The notes under the pieces: model-generated
Databases searched by the model: none
The model's input: only the letters and a program-made list of their open reading frames with translations
Told to the model about the DNA's origin: nothing
Program-made: the position numbers and the translations under genes
Assembly (NCBI GenBank): GCA_964035015.1
Contig: OZ036013.1
Coordinates: 8,329,166 to 8,393,165 of the forward strand
Source of the DNA: Corallium rubrum
Lineage: Eukaryota; Cnidaria; Anthozoa; Scleralcyonacea; Coralliidae
DNA: 64,000 bases
Direction of reading: 5' to 3'
Part shown: one piece after another, positions 54,108 through 64,000 of the stretch
Numbering within the stretch: position 1 is the stretch's first letter
How the letters are laid out: every line of letters starts with the position of its first letter

Positions 54108-54883
54108 CTTGTCAAACGTTTACCGTACCCACTGTTGAGGTAAAGTGTATATGCACAACACCGTACTTTAGTACTTATAACAGAATCAACTCTAGCATTT
54201 GCCTGAGCGGCTCATAGGGAGTCAAAGGTTAGTGTTAGAGGGTCCCAAAGGAGCATGAGAATGAATAAATAATAAATCGCACGGGGGTTGAATGAAAGCT
54301 AGGGCTAGGAGGTTGGGGGAAAGTTAAGGCTAGGGGGTCCTGAGGGAGCATGAGAATGATTGACGTTGTAAAAATCCCGGGGGGGTTGGCTAAAAGCGGG
54401 GGGACGGGGGTGCCGGGACTAGGGTTAGTACTTAGTGACGTAACGCGACGCTATAAAATGAATAAATAATAAGTTGAATATTTAATGAGGCGGCACCCTT
54501 TGGTCTCCCGATGGGGGTCTATCACTACTGTCATTCCAGTTCAAATTATCAAGGTGATTTAACCCTACCCTTTGGATTTGCTTAAAATTTGGTATATGTA
54601 AAATTCCATGTCACAACCAATCTTGCCAAGTATTATGGTATTTTCAGCTATGCTGAATCTGAAAATACATCCATCAAAGCTTGTGACAGCACTCAAGACA
54701 GCCATTCTAATAACAAAGTGTCCTATATTTTCGAACCATCTGTAATCGGTAGTCAGTTTGAGGTGCCCCCAAGGAAAGTACAAAGTTGTATCACTTTAAA
54801 CAAAGAGTTTTTCTTATCTATATAAATATATTTAAAATATGTAGAAGTTTCAGCGTGGTACTAGTAACCCCTCCTATTTACAC

Positions 54884-55256
54884 GGGGAGCACGGGTGGCG
54901 TGTGCTGTTAGCGCGCTGCCTCTCACCAATAGTTAAGCCCGGTTAGACGGGGTTAGTACTTGGATGGGTGACCGCTTGGGAATGACCCCGTTGTCCGGCT
55001 TGGACTCATGTGAGTAGAGTTTGTAGTTGATCTCTCCTGTGCTTCGAGGGTTTTTCGCCGGGTTCTCCGGTTTTCCTCCCTCCATAAAATCAACACCTAA
55101 CATCTCAGCTGTGATCCGTGGTCTGAACTGTGTCGTTGGCGGCTGCTTCGAGCGCCTTGATATGCCTCGACACGGCCACGTTGATCTGCGTCCTTTGCAA
55201 TTCAACCAATGGCTGCAAGTAAGGATGATTAGCCCCCAGTCCTTACCTTACCTTAC
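54884..55256 (+). mobile_element. 5S rRNA-derived SINE, copy 2, with visible empty site
   Basis: Head and 5S-derived promoter region (54931-54988) as in 8631. After CCCTCCATAAAATCAACA it has a different 3' part (GTCTGAACTGTGTCGTTGGC) and a CCTTACCTTAC tail. Removing it restores CTATTTACAC|TTCTCAATG, exactly the sequence in the other arm (49921-49945). Confidence 0.92.
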
Positions 55257-55404
55257 TTCTCAATGTTTGTTCTAAAAAAGTGTGTTCACGTGTTTTATTT
55301 ATGTAAAAATTACCTGAGTTACAAGCTTTTATTAGTCAATTGCTTGTGCCACAACATAGGTCGAGAAATAAATATCCTAGCTGCTAAACCACTACATTAA
55401 TAGG

Positions 55405-55535
55405 GATACGGGGGTGCCGGGACTAGGGTTAGAACTTAGTGACGTAACGCGACGCTATAAAATGAATAAATAATAAGTTAAATATTTAATGAGGCGGCAC
55501 CCTTTGGTCTCCCGATGGGGGTCTATCACTACTGA
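55405..55535 (+). repeat. Partial duplicate of the arm segment 54403-54534
   Basis: GGGGGTGCCGGGACTAGGGT through CCCGATGGGGGTCTATCACT, directly after the right end of the element. It has no counterpart outside the left end, so it is a separate fragment or marks an end rearrangement. Confidence 0.85.
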
Positions 55536-55728
55536 TGATCCTTTTCCCCTCAAATGGCGGCGTTATATTTTCCTCGTACATTTGACTGGAATCAACATAG
55601 GAACGCCCCCTAGTCCCCGAGCCCGGGTGTAGGGCCGAAGGCCCGGAGCCCGGGTGAGGGTGCTAATCTCGACACGCGTGGAGTTCACGCGAAATTACAC
55701 GCAAGTGGGAAAGAAATTCTGCGGGATG

Positions 55729-55729
<1 letters not shown>

Positions 55730-55800
<71 letters not shown>
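55730..55800. repeat. (TA)n microsatellite
   Basis: TA repeat followed by GATA units (55801-55825). Further TA tracts are at 56119-56210 and 56406-56468. Confidence 0.98.
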
Positions 55801-55802
<2 letters not shown>

Positions 55803-55884
55803 TATAGATAGATAGATATATAGATACATATGAGTTAAACAAATGTAGACTTCTTAAGGCAAATTTAAAAGATTTTATTCTTAA

Positions 55885-55918
55885 TCAGACGTTTCGCCGG
55901 TTAAGGCTTCATCAGTGA
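55885..55918 (-). ncRNA. Hammerhead-like motif, left arm
   Basis: Inverted copy of 55995-56028 with the same core (CTGATGA, GCC/GGC, GAAACGTC). Confidence 0.5.
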
Positions 55919-55994
55919 ATGAATCTAAAATAATATACGTCCTCTATATATACACGGTTATTTTATTCTTACACGTATATTATTTTAGATTCAT

Positions 55995-56028
55995 TCACTG
56001 ATGAAGCCTTAACCGGCGAAACGTCTGA
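55995..56028 (+). ncRNA. Hammerhead-like motif, right arm
   Basis: CTGATGA (55998-56004), helix II GCC/GGC with loop TTAACC, GAAAC and a GTC triplet (56023-56025) are in the right order for a minimal type-I hammerhead. An extra A after CTGATGA and a one-pair helix III make it weaker than the motif at 56221. The left-arm copy is on the minus strand at 55885-55918. Confidence 0.5.
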
Positions 56029-56116
56029 TTAAGAATAAAATCTTTTAAATTTGTCTGAAGAAGTCTACATTTGTTTAACTCATATATATTCCAGGCATGG
56101 CAACCAACACTCTTCC

Positions 56117-56208
<92 letters not shown>

Positions 56209-56220
56209 GTATAGTTCAAT

Positions 56221-56262
56221 CTACAGACACGTGTTTCGCTGTACTACAGCTCATCAGTGTAG
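56221..56262 (-). ncRNA. Minimal type-I hammerhead ribozyme
   Basis: All parts are present on the minus strand: helix I 5' strand CTACA, core CTGATGA, helix II GCTGT/ACAGC with loop AGT, core GAA, helix III ACA/TGT with a CG loop, cleavage triplet GTC, and helix I 3' strand TGTAG, which pairs perfectly with CTACA. Predicted cut is after the C at 56226. Short helix III type-I hammerheads are known from Penelope-like retroelements and animal retrozymes, where they may act as dimers. The host here lies between TA tracts at 56119-56210 and 56406-56468. Confidence 0.82.
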
Positions 56263-56400
56263 CTTGGAACAATCTGAATGAATTTCATCAATTACTTATA
56301 CACATGCGATCGTCGGTGGCAACCGCATGTGGGACAGCATTGGTGAAGTACATTCAGATAGTGTGAAGTGCGCATGGGCCCAGAGTGCTCAAACTTCCAC

Positions 56401-56471
<71 letters not shown>

Positions 56472-57171
56472 ACAAATCCACAACTTTCGCAGTTCGTATA
56501 GCAGGGTACTGGTAACTGTTACGACGAAGACCGAAAACGACACTGTGTCCTGAAACTGGCCAAAACCTGTAAAGAATTCTGCTCTGGTGTATTCTACTTA
56601 ACTCGAGGGAGAACGATGAAGAAATCAGTTCGAAACAAACTGGCTTTTTAGATCTTGAAGAGAACTGAATGATGCCTGGTCACGGAAAAAGTAAGAAACC
56701 GAACGAGAAAAACAATCTGGATTCTGAAAATGCAATATAAACAATATTCTTGTCTATAGTTGTCTTTGGACGCTAGGACGTGGCATTGTGTTTTTTCTTG
56801 GCCACTATTATCTATTTTGAATGAAAATTTGTTATTTGCTTCATCTCGTTGTTTCTTTTTTTAATATTGACTTTGTATTCTCTTTTGGTGTGTCAATACA
56901 TGACTACAGATGAATTTTGCCAATGAATTTTCTTTGATGTTATACTGGTTTGTTTCTATCTTTCTATTCAAAAATTTTAAGGCTGTTAATTTTATTATTA
57001 CATACTAAAAGTGTAATAGACTAAATATAAAAATATAAAAACTATAATAGACTTAAATACAAAAATTAACCAAAACCAGAAAGTGTGTGTGTGGTGGTGG
57101 TGGTCGGGGTGGTTTACAAAAATGTATATATTAAAAGTGGGCGAGGGGTTGTTGCGATCATGTATTTCTAG

Positions 57172-57684
57172 TCTTTATATTATATCTCTATGTGCGGAGT
57201 TACTGGAGTGGGGAAGAGAGTTTTACTTGGGCCACAGACTGCACAGAGTTGGCCTGCGGAGTACGCACGTGATGCTAACGGTTTTCGTGTCATTAACGAA
57301 AACCACATCACTTGCGATAATAACTTCTAGTATACATATGTACTCTGACGTGTTCATAAAATTTGTATACATATGTACTCTGACGTGTTTATAAAATTTG
57401 TATTTTTTAGTGTCTGGACTGGACATTTTGTTACGCAACAGGCTCCGAGACTTCAGATGGAACACATTAAGTTGGAAAAAAGCCATTTGCACGATGACGT
57501 AAAATAGCGTTGGGTGACTACAACTACCAGAATACTTTGCCAGCTACTCTATTTATCAGCACCAGTGAACTCTATATATACCTGGAAGGCTGACTGCCAA
57601 TAAATAAGTGAGGCAAAACATGGCGGCATTGGGGAATTTTTGGACGTCAGTCTAGGCCCCTACGCGGTCATCTTGGATGTCAGT
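57172..57684. other. Non-coding, with a 35-bp tandem pair
   Basis: TATACATATGTACTCTGACG plus TGTT.ATAAAATTTG occurs twice at 57332-57400. Otherwise nothing. Confidence 0.6.
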
Positions 57685-58449
57685 CTAAGAGGCTGTTTAC
57701 ATGGGAGGCGGGACGGGACGTTTGCCGGAATCCCGCCATGCATGTATATCTCTCTTATTTGTCCCGTTCCGTTTATATCGAAACAATTTTCCCAGGACGT
57801 TTTTCGTCCCGTCCCGGCATAGCGGGATCCAGGTTCGCTCAGCCGGGATCCCGGCAAATGGAAGACAATTTTTCTCATGTAAACACTCCGTCCCGCTTTG
57901 CCGGGACGTTTTCCAGGACGATATTATGCTGACTTGGCATAAATTCTGACTGAAAATTCTAACAAAGTTTACCTAGTCCATCTACTCCAAACGTTTTCTC
58001 AACAAATAATCCACTGTAGAAGTTATAAAATATATTGGCAGAAAGGTAATTCACCTTGCTACAACATTCATACAGTTTATCCGACCAAATAGCTTAGTTT
58101 CCCTAAAAAGCCGAAATACCGAACAAGTCCGAATCATAATACCGGCCGCTATTTTGAATTTTTTTTTCGTATGTATTATAATCTGTCTTCTCCGAATGTT
58201 TTCTCGAGAAATAAACCACTGTGGTCGCTTCAAATATACTGGAAGATAGATAATTCATCTGGCTACAACATACGTACAGTTTATCAGACCAAACAGCTTA
58301 GTTTGCTTAAAAAAAGCGAAATACCGAACATGTCCAACACGAACTAGAGATGCTTGTTGAACGTAGAAACATTCTCATGTAAACCCGAGATGAAAAACGT
58401 CCCGTCCCGGCAAACGCCCCGTCCCGCCTTCCATATAAACAGCCCCTAG
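57685..58449. mobile_element. MITE with CTARGRGGCTGTTTAYATGG ends
   Basis: Roughly 45-base inverted ends with GGCGGGACGGGACGTTTGCC. Subterminal GCCGGGA/TCCCGGC motifs recur many times at the left (57700-57915). Inside, about 100 bases (CTACAACATTCATACAGTTT...) are duplicated at 58060-58135 and 58255-58340. Non-coding. Confidence 0.82.
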
Positions 58450-58890
58450 TCTTTTTTCTCGCGGCCGAAGCACAGGCGGCCCAAACCTGCACCCTCTTGC
58501 ACGCAAGCAGTGTTGTCATTTGCTTTGAGGAAAGGGGCTGCGTATGTTGTTCTTATTTTAATTTTCTGCTTTGTATTTGTTGATGCTTGTGACTTTCCGT
58601 GTCGAGTTTGAACTATCGTTTTATACCTGATGACTTTCATAGATAATATGGACGAAAAACCACGAATCATTTACTGTAGTATATACGTAGTGTTGAATAC
58701 TTAAAGTATGTTTTTCGACATGCTAAAAGGATTTCGTTAGAAAATAGATAGAAACTTTATTTATGTGTCAACATAATTCTAGCATTATACATGCTAATTG
58801 GGGACACAAAAAATAATAAAAATTAACGTATTAAAAAATAAATAAATAAAAATGTTTGTATTAACTATTACAAATAACAATTTACATATA

Positions 58891-60929
58891 CTAACTATTA
58901 CATAAATAGGAGCTTTGACAACTACCAGTCTCTAAAAAACTAAAATCTATATTCCTAACTACATTCTTAAATTCATTCAAACTATTTACATTTCGTACAT
59001 CTTTATCTAACTTTGACCATAAGAATGGTCCTACATATCGAATTGAATGTTTTCTATATTTTACAGTATTAAAACGAGGTATTCTAAAATCAGAATTTCC
59101 CAAATTATATGTTCTAGTCTCATAATTATTAAAAAATAAGTCTCGAATGTATGGTGGCACAAGATAATTCTTCACTTTAAACATTAATATAGCAATGCCT
59201 TGCAAACGACTATTATATAATGAAGGAATGTTAGCTTTAGTCAGTAATTGTTCATACGTGTCCGTTTTAGTATTAAAAATTGCACGTAAAGCTCGCTCTT
59301 GCACTCTTTCTAGCTTACGCCTATCCGAAGCTCGACAAAAATGCCATGCTAAATGGTAATACGTAAGATGAGGTAATAGAACGGTTTGATAAATTTGAAG
59401 TTTAGCTTCTTCCGGAATAAGATTTCTTAAACGCATCATTACACCTACTTGCAAAACCATCATTACACCTACCTTTTTACAAACCTCACTAATATGCTTG
59501 TTAAAATTAAGCTGTTCATCTATTTCCACACCGAGTAGCTTTATTGACGTAGATTGCTCAATGGTGTTGTTGCTTATATCAATAGTCATTGTTTTGTCTT
59601 TATCTCTTGGACCCATCACCATCGTTTGAAACTTGTCAAGATTTAGGCTTAATAGGTTTTCTTCACACCATCATCTTGTTGTAGTGTTTACATCATGTTC
59701 CAATTTTGTTTTTACTTCTTCACTAGTATTTCCAGCTGCACATATTTGATGATCATCGGCATGCATGGATATTTTAGAGTTACTTATGGTATATGTTAGA
59801 TCGTTTTGGAAAGTATTCCATAGCATAGGGCCAAACGTTGATCCTTGTGGACACCCTCTCTCTAAGGTTTTCCATGTGCTGGTTGCTGATCCTAGCTTAA
59901 CTCGATTCATCCGATTTTTAAAGTAGGATCGAAGCAGCTTCAAGGAATTTTCCGAAAAATTATAAGCTTCTAATTTCTTAATTATTAATGGAGGATACAA
60001 CGAGTCAAAAGCCTTGCTCCTATCTGTCGAAACAACACCCACTCTTTTTTTATTGTCTACTTCAATTTTCCAATTTTCAACAAGTCTCAAAATTGTTGTC
60101 TCGCAGCTGTGCTTTTTATGGTATGCAGTCATGTTATTGCTTAGCTTTGGCTCCATGTATCCAGTGATTTGCACACGTAATAGTTTTTCATAAACTTTAT
60201 CTATACTAGATAACACTGTAACCGGTCTATAATTCTTACCTTTGTTCTATCGTCTTTCTTGTAAATCGGAATCCATTCTCCGAGCTTCCAATTTTCTGGC
60301 CACACGTTTTCTTTTATACTTGTGTAAAAGATCTTTGTCAAGGATGGAGCAACTTCCTTGGCACACAACTTTAAATTTTTTGGATGAAGGTTATCAAAAC
60401 CTACTGCTTTCCGTGGATTGATGCTTGTCAGTGTGTCTGCTACTTCCTTTGTAGTCAATTCTGTAAAATCAAAAGCTTCTTGAGCATCAATATTCATCTT
60501 TGATTTATAGTTTGGATGCTGGAGTGATCAATGAAGTCATGTTCAGTGAGACGGCTCACATTTTCTCCGCCTATCCCACCTGCTATACCTGAAAAATAAG
60601 TTGCTAAGTGTTCTGCAACTTTCTGTTGATCTTGTTCTGAGTTACCGTTTATATCAAGACATGTTTTTCTTTCTTGCTGTCATATACGGCACATCTTTTG
60701 ATCTAACTTTCATCTTTTTAATGGGTGCGTGCTCATCCAGAACACTATTTAATAGTGCATACCAGCAATCATACTTTTCGTCTACTGTCTCAAACATATC
60801 AGCTATATGCCAAGGTGCCGAGTCGAGGTCTTCTTTCAATTGTTTTTCGTTAATATTCTTATAGTTTCTAAATGACACAATTTTATAGGGATAGTGAACA
60901 GCTTTCATAGACATCACCCCATATACCAT
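58891..60929 (-). pseudogene. LINE reverse transcriptase and C-terminal region
   Basis: Frames 60654-60929, 60201-60497, 59671-60216 and 58891-59622 are consecutive parts of one protein: SINPRKAVGFDNLHPKNLKL (RT motif), LSSIDKVYEKLL, TDRSKAFDSL (motif A), RGCPQGSTFGPMLW (motif B) and MHADDHQI, where the usual YADD/FADD reads HADD. The C-terminus has LNFNKHISEVCKKVG and YVGPFLWSKLDKDVRNVNSL. At least three frame breaks separate them. Reverse transcriptase copies the element RNA at the nicked target. Confidence 0.88.
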
Positions 60930-61666
60930 CGCATGGTCACTTATTTGTGGATCATATACGTCACATTCTACAAAAAGTTCTGGTTTGTTAGTAATAATGA
61001 CATCTAATAAAGTTTCACTGTTATTTGTTATTTGTTATTCGTGTTGGTTTCTTCACTAAACATTCAAGACCATGCACCTCTTCTAAGTCATTCAGTATCT
61101 TTCCTTCTCTACTTTCTGGTTTTAATCTGTTAAGGTTTAAATCTCCAGTGATGATTATAAACTGCTTTTCTAAAGAACTCCAGTGACGTATTTCGTTTAA
61201 TTCCTCTTCTAGCCTGACGTAATAAGCTTCTCCAACTGCTTTAGGAGGTCGATAAAGACCAACAACTATAACTTCATGGCACCCAAACTTCGATTGAATT
61301 ACTAGCGGTTCAATTGTTTTATATTTTCTAGGTAGTTTCAGTTTCTTAGATGGAATCGATGAGCTAAAATACGCCAAAATACCTCCACCTCCTTTAGTTC
61401 GATCATTTCTATAGATGTTATAACCTTCAACCATAAACTGACTGTTTGAATAAGAAGCATCTATCTTTGTTTCTGTCAGATAAACAACTTGAGCTTTAAA
61501 CTCTTTCATTAGCGAGCTGACTTCTTCAAATTTATTCTGTAGACTGTTTACATATTAAGATGCATAATAAGTACATCACGAGCATCTTTTCTTCTAACTC
61601 AACAACTCGGGGTAGAAACTCTCTTGAGGATTTATTTATAGTGGTTTCAGTTATGCTAATTATATC
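60930..61666 (-). pseudogene. LINE AP-type endonuclease domain
   Basis: The frame 61021-61509 reads VVYLTETKIDASYSNSQF, then GGGGILAYFSSSIPSK, VVGLYRPPKA and IIITGDLNLN. TETKID, YRPP and GDLN are conserved APE endonuclease motifs that nick target DNA. The upstream part of the domain runs toward 61666 out of frame, and the SDH-type C-terminus is at about 60930-60990 (DPQISDHAMVYGVM). Confidence 0.85.
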
Positions 61667-61672
61667 ATCTTC

Positions 61673-61868
61673 CAGGGTTCTGCCCAGGAGCATGTGAGTG
61701 CCGCGTACCTACAGGCCCAGCCCCAATACAAAATGATCTATATTAATTAAAAGATATAATAAAAATACAACACATGAGGTTTTCTTATTGCATATTTCGA
61801 GTGCCGGGCGGAAGGGTCCGTTTTGGCGTGAGTGCCGCCCGACACCGCCCACCGTGGGCAGAACCCTG
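61673..61868. mobile_element. 196-bp TIR element inserted in the LINE
   Basis: Ends CAGGGTTCTGCCC and GGGCAGAACCCTG are exact inverted repeats; ATCTTC flanks both sides (61667-61672 and 61869-61874). CAG ends suggest hAT, but the visible duplication is 6 rather than 8 bases. Confidence 0.82.
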
Positions 61869-62465
61869 ATCTTCATATTCGAAGAACGATTCACTAAAAT
61901 TGAAAGCCCCTGACCCTAAATCCTTAGCATTAATACTTTCCTGCCGTTTTGCTACCATACACGGTGGACATATCCAGTCGATGTTGGGATGATTGAGATA
62001 ATACTTGAACGATGACTCGGACATCTTAAAACATTTCGCATGAGACCAGACGTCACACGTTGCACACAAAATGGCGTTCTGGTTGTTCCTGACGTTCTTG
62101 CCACATTCTTTACATGGATATTTCTGCACTCTCGGGCCCGAATTACTGTGTACATCTCCAGATAGAACCAAACGACTAATTTGATATGAACTAATTCCAT
62201 TTGTTGAATGAGGAATTCTAGTAAAGAAGTAAGCCCTTCGACAAGCCGTATTAATGATGTATACTTTTGCCTTTGGACGGGTTTGAATAAATAATAGCTC
62301 ATTCCACTTCTTAGATTGCCAATGACTTGTTAAACCATGATCAAACAGTAAATGGTCCTGCTTCAGTAAGAAAAATATCAAAACACACCCAAATAACTTT
62401 ACGATTTTGCTTATTTTGCACGAACTACTCAAGGCACGTCTGCCTGCCGCCATTACTTGCTGCAA
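61869..62465 (-). pseudogene. LINE ORF1-like protein with PHD finger
   Basis: From the ATG at 62465, after a hydrophobic N-terminus, the frame has YPCKECGKNVRNNQNAILC, then CDVWSHAKCF and WICPPCM, a C4HC3 PHD-type zinc finger seen in ORF1 of some CR1-group LINEs. It is cut at 61868 by the insertion of a small TIR element. Role presumably RNA or chromatin binding; that is inference. Confidence 0.78.
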
Positions 62466-62799
62466 ACTTGACTACGGGGTTTGCCGTTCCACGAGTTAAC
62501 GTTGTCCTATGACGTGAAAATGATCGGAATAACGTTGTATGTAGAAAGGGAACGGCGCGAAGATTGCTCTTGGGACTTACAATTATTCATCTTTTTTGTT
62601 ATGTGAGGAAAATTCTATTGAATTTCGGACGTTGTCTTTGACGTTGTATATATTTGCTTATTAGGGACATTACGATGCTAGGACGACGACGGCGGTTAAA
62701 AAGCAACACGAATTTTATAATAAAAAAAGTCACGGCTAACTGACTAATATTTGAAGCTAGTCTAATGACTTCCAAAACGCCCCAGTACTGCTAAAATGA

Positions 62800-62919
62800 T
62801 CCCCGAGCCCGGGCGTATAGCCGAAGGCCCGGATCCCGGATGAGGGTGCTAATCTCGACACGCGTGGAGTTCACTTACACGCGAAATTACACGCAAGTGG
62901 GAATGAAATTCTGCGAGAT

Positions 62920-62967
<48 letters not shown>

Positions 62968-63744
62968 AAATCCGCAACTTACGCAGTTCGGATAACAGGG
63001 TACTGGTAACTGTTACGACGAAGACCGTAGCCAAAGCCTGTAAAGAATTCTGGTCTGGTGTATTCTACTTAACTCGAGGGAGAACGATGAAGAAATCAGT
63101 TTAAAACAAACGGCTTTTTAGATCTTGAAGGGACCTGAATGATGCCTGGTCACGGAAAAAGTAAGAAACCGAAGGAGAAAAACAATCTGAGTTCTGAGAA
63201 GAGTAGGCCTATAGACTGAATTGGCAGTGTTTGTGAAAGTTTAACGGTAGGAGATTCATATTTACCAGTTTAGCTGAGTCTTGAAAAAGAAAATCATGCA
63301 ACATAAACAATATTCTTGTCTATAGTTGTCTTTGGACGCTAGGACGTGGCATTGTGTCTTTTCTTGGCCACTATTATCTATTTTGAATGAAAATTTGTTA
63401 TTTGCTTCATCTCGTTGTGTCTTTTTTAATATTGACTTTGTATGCTCTTTCGGTGTGTCGATACATGACTACAGATGAACTTTGCCAATGAATTTTCTTT
63501 GATGTTATACTGGTTTGTTTCTCTCTTTCTATTCAAAAGTTTTCAGGCTGTTAAATTATTACATACTAAAATTATAATAGACTAAATATAAAAATAAAAA
63601 AACTATAATAGACTTAAATACAAAAAACCCCAAAAAAAACCAACAAAAAAGTGTGTGTGTGGTGGTGGTGGTGGTGGTGTTGGGGTTTTACAAAAATGTA
63701 TATATTAAAAGTGGGCAGGGGTTGTTGCGATCATGTATTTCTAG
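62800..63744 (+). repeat. TC...CTAG / (TA)n dispersed repeat, copy C, complete
   Basis: The cleanest copy (945 bp): TCCCCGAGCCCGGGCG start, GCCGAAGGCCC, GGTGCTAATCTCGACACGCG, GAAATTACACGCAAGTGGGA, (TA)n at 62923-62964, AACAAATCCGCAACTTACGC, a body with AACTCGAGGGAGAACGATGA, GTGTGTGGTGGTGGTGGTGG, and the end GATCATGTATTTCTAG. It has no ORF of note. Confidence 0.87.
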
Positions 63745-64000
63745 TTGTAGTGTCAGTTTTGAAGTCAATGTTAAGCAACAGTTCTCATCTTTTGGTGAGT
63801 TGACGTCAGTCATCAGTATACATTTGTTAAGAACTTGGCTTTCGGTTTATTGCTCTTTCGACCCAAACGTTCATCTTCGCAGCTCGAGAAACGTTCATAC
63901 AACTGAGGTGACAACGGCCGTTCGTACGCATACGGCGAGAGCTTTTGTGAAGCCAAAGTCGGTTTGTATATATTAAACGTTTCAGTCGGGTTGCAAAGAA
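63745..64000. other. No feature seen up to the window end
   Basis: Non-coding, no repeat that I can match within the window. Confidence 0.5.

Larger units (their letters stand above)
49795..55402 (+). mobile_element. Polinton-like (Maverick/adintovirus-like) element, internally deleted
   Basis: Arms of about 1.46 kb (49795-51257 and 53567-55402, the right one enlarged by a SINE) are near-identical inverted repeats around a 2.3-kb core with three plus-strand ORFs. Very long inverted ends and a packaging-type ATPase fragment fit Polinton-like elements. No polymerase B, integrase, protease or capsid gene is visible, so it is non-autonomous. The order of the two C-terminal genes matches the decayed block at 40163-43905, but the ATPase/B segment is in the opposite orientation. 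Confidence 0.78.
53567..55402 (-). repeat. Right inverted arm of the Polinton-like element, with SINE insertion
   Basis: Inverted copy of 49795-51257 with few differences. The 373-base insertion at 54884-55256 accounts for its extra length. Confidence 0.9.
55833..56086. repeat. 254-bp near-perfect palindrome with hammerhead-like motif in each arm
   Basis: Arms of about 105 bases (GAGTTAAACAAATGTAGACT through ATTCATTCACTG and the inverse) flank a loop of about 40 bases containing CTCTATATATACACGG. Each arm carries CTGATGAAGCC...GGCGAAACGTC. The palindrome stands between TA tracts, which suits the inverted terminal structure of a Penelope-like element or a retrozyme-like RNA insertion. Confidence 0.85.
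55614..57171 (+). repeat. TC...CTAG / (TA)n dispersed repeat, copy B, interrupted
   Basis: Head 55614-55728, then (TA)n, then about 670 bases of inserted hammerhead-bearing sequence and more (TA)n. The body resumes at 56470 (CAACAAATCCACAACTTTCG) and ends GATCATGTATTTCTAG. A GTGTGTGGTGGTGG tract lies near the 3' end, as in copy C. Confidence 0.85.
58743..62500 (-). mobile_element. Non-LTR retrotransposon (CR1/Jockey-like LINE), nearly full length
   Basis: On the minus strand: ORF1 with a PHD finger, then an APE-type endonuclease, reverse transcriptase and a C-terminal region, then an AT-rich 3' UTR ending near 58743 (AATAAAGTTTCTATCTATTT). Several frameshifts and stops (near 60497, 60200 and 59650) and a 196-bp insertion in ORF1 show that it is inactive. 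Confidence 0.88.

Noticed and set aside
57083..57394. 103-residue ORF with GTGTGTGGTGG start
   Set aside because: Begins in the simple-repeat end of the TC...CTAG element; no motif, and the similar frame at 63653 diverges right after the repeat ends.

Overview
The window is animal nuclear DNA. It is AT-rich and intron-bearing, has no operons, and is packed with transposable elements and simple repeats. The repeat mix (copia elements with a half-tRNA primer site, 5S-derived SINEs, CR1/Jockey-like LINEs with a PHD finger, P-like THAP transposases, a Polinton-like element, many foldback elements, hammerhead motifs) suggests a marine invertebrate, most likely an anthozoan cnidarian. The organism call is inference. 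I see no conserved host housekeeping gene; almost everything is mobile DNA or its remains.

Layout. 1-2425: the 5' part of a minus-strand Ty1/copia retrotransposon with LTR and primer-binding site. 2426-19105: nested DNA transposons and MITEs, including a 5S-derived SINE, a LINE tail, a hAT-type element with 8-bp target duplications nested in a larger inverted-repeat element, and a 2.4-kb TTAA-flanked element. 19106-37979: the main feature, an 18.9-kb transposon with 32-bp terminal inverted repeats, matching subterminal repeats and an almost perfect 8-bp target duplication. It carries a broken THAP/P-element transposase gene split by an 11-kb segment. That segment holds two convergent multi-exon genes, a three-exon Mutator-like zinc-binding protein and a four-exon 149-residue protein I do not recognise, plus a long train of short RNA-type hairpins and a foldback element with a tRNA-like core.

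38067-49760: a pentanucleotide satellite, foldbacks and MITEs, a decayed Polinton-like gene block (40163-43905), a transposase pseudogene and terminal-repeat fragments. 49795-55402: a second Polinton-like element with about 1.46-kb inverted terminal repeats. It has small intact ORFs and an ATPase gene that has lost its Walker A motif and is fused to a second protein. Its right arm holds a SINE that is absent from the left arm. 55614-64000: two copies of a TC...CTAG repeat with an internal (TA)n tract. One copy is interrupted by sequences carrying a well-formed type-I hammerhead ribozyme and an inverted pair of hammerhead-like motifs. A MITE and a 3.7-kb LINE lie between the two copies.

The P-like element is no longer autonomous: the catalytic middle of its transposase is missing and the THAP exon has a frameshift. 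The Polinton-like copies show an ATPase and small proteins but no polymerase, integrase or capsid gene. Exon borders below were read by eye from GT/AG signals and phase; no search or folding program was run.
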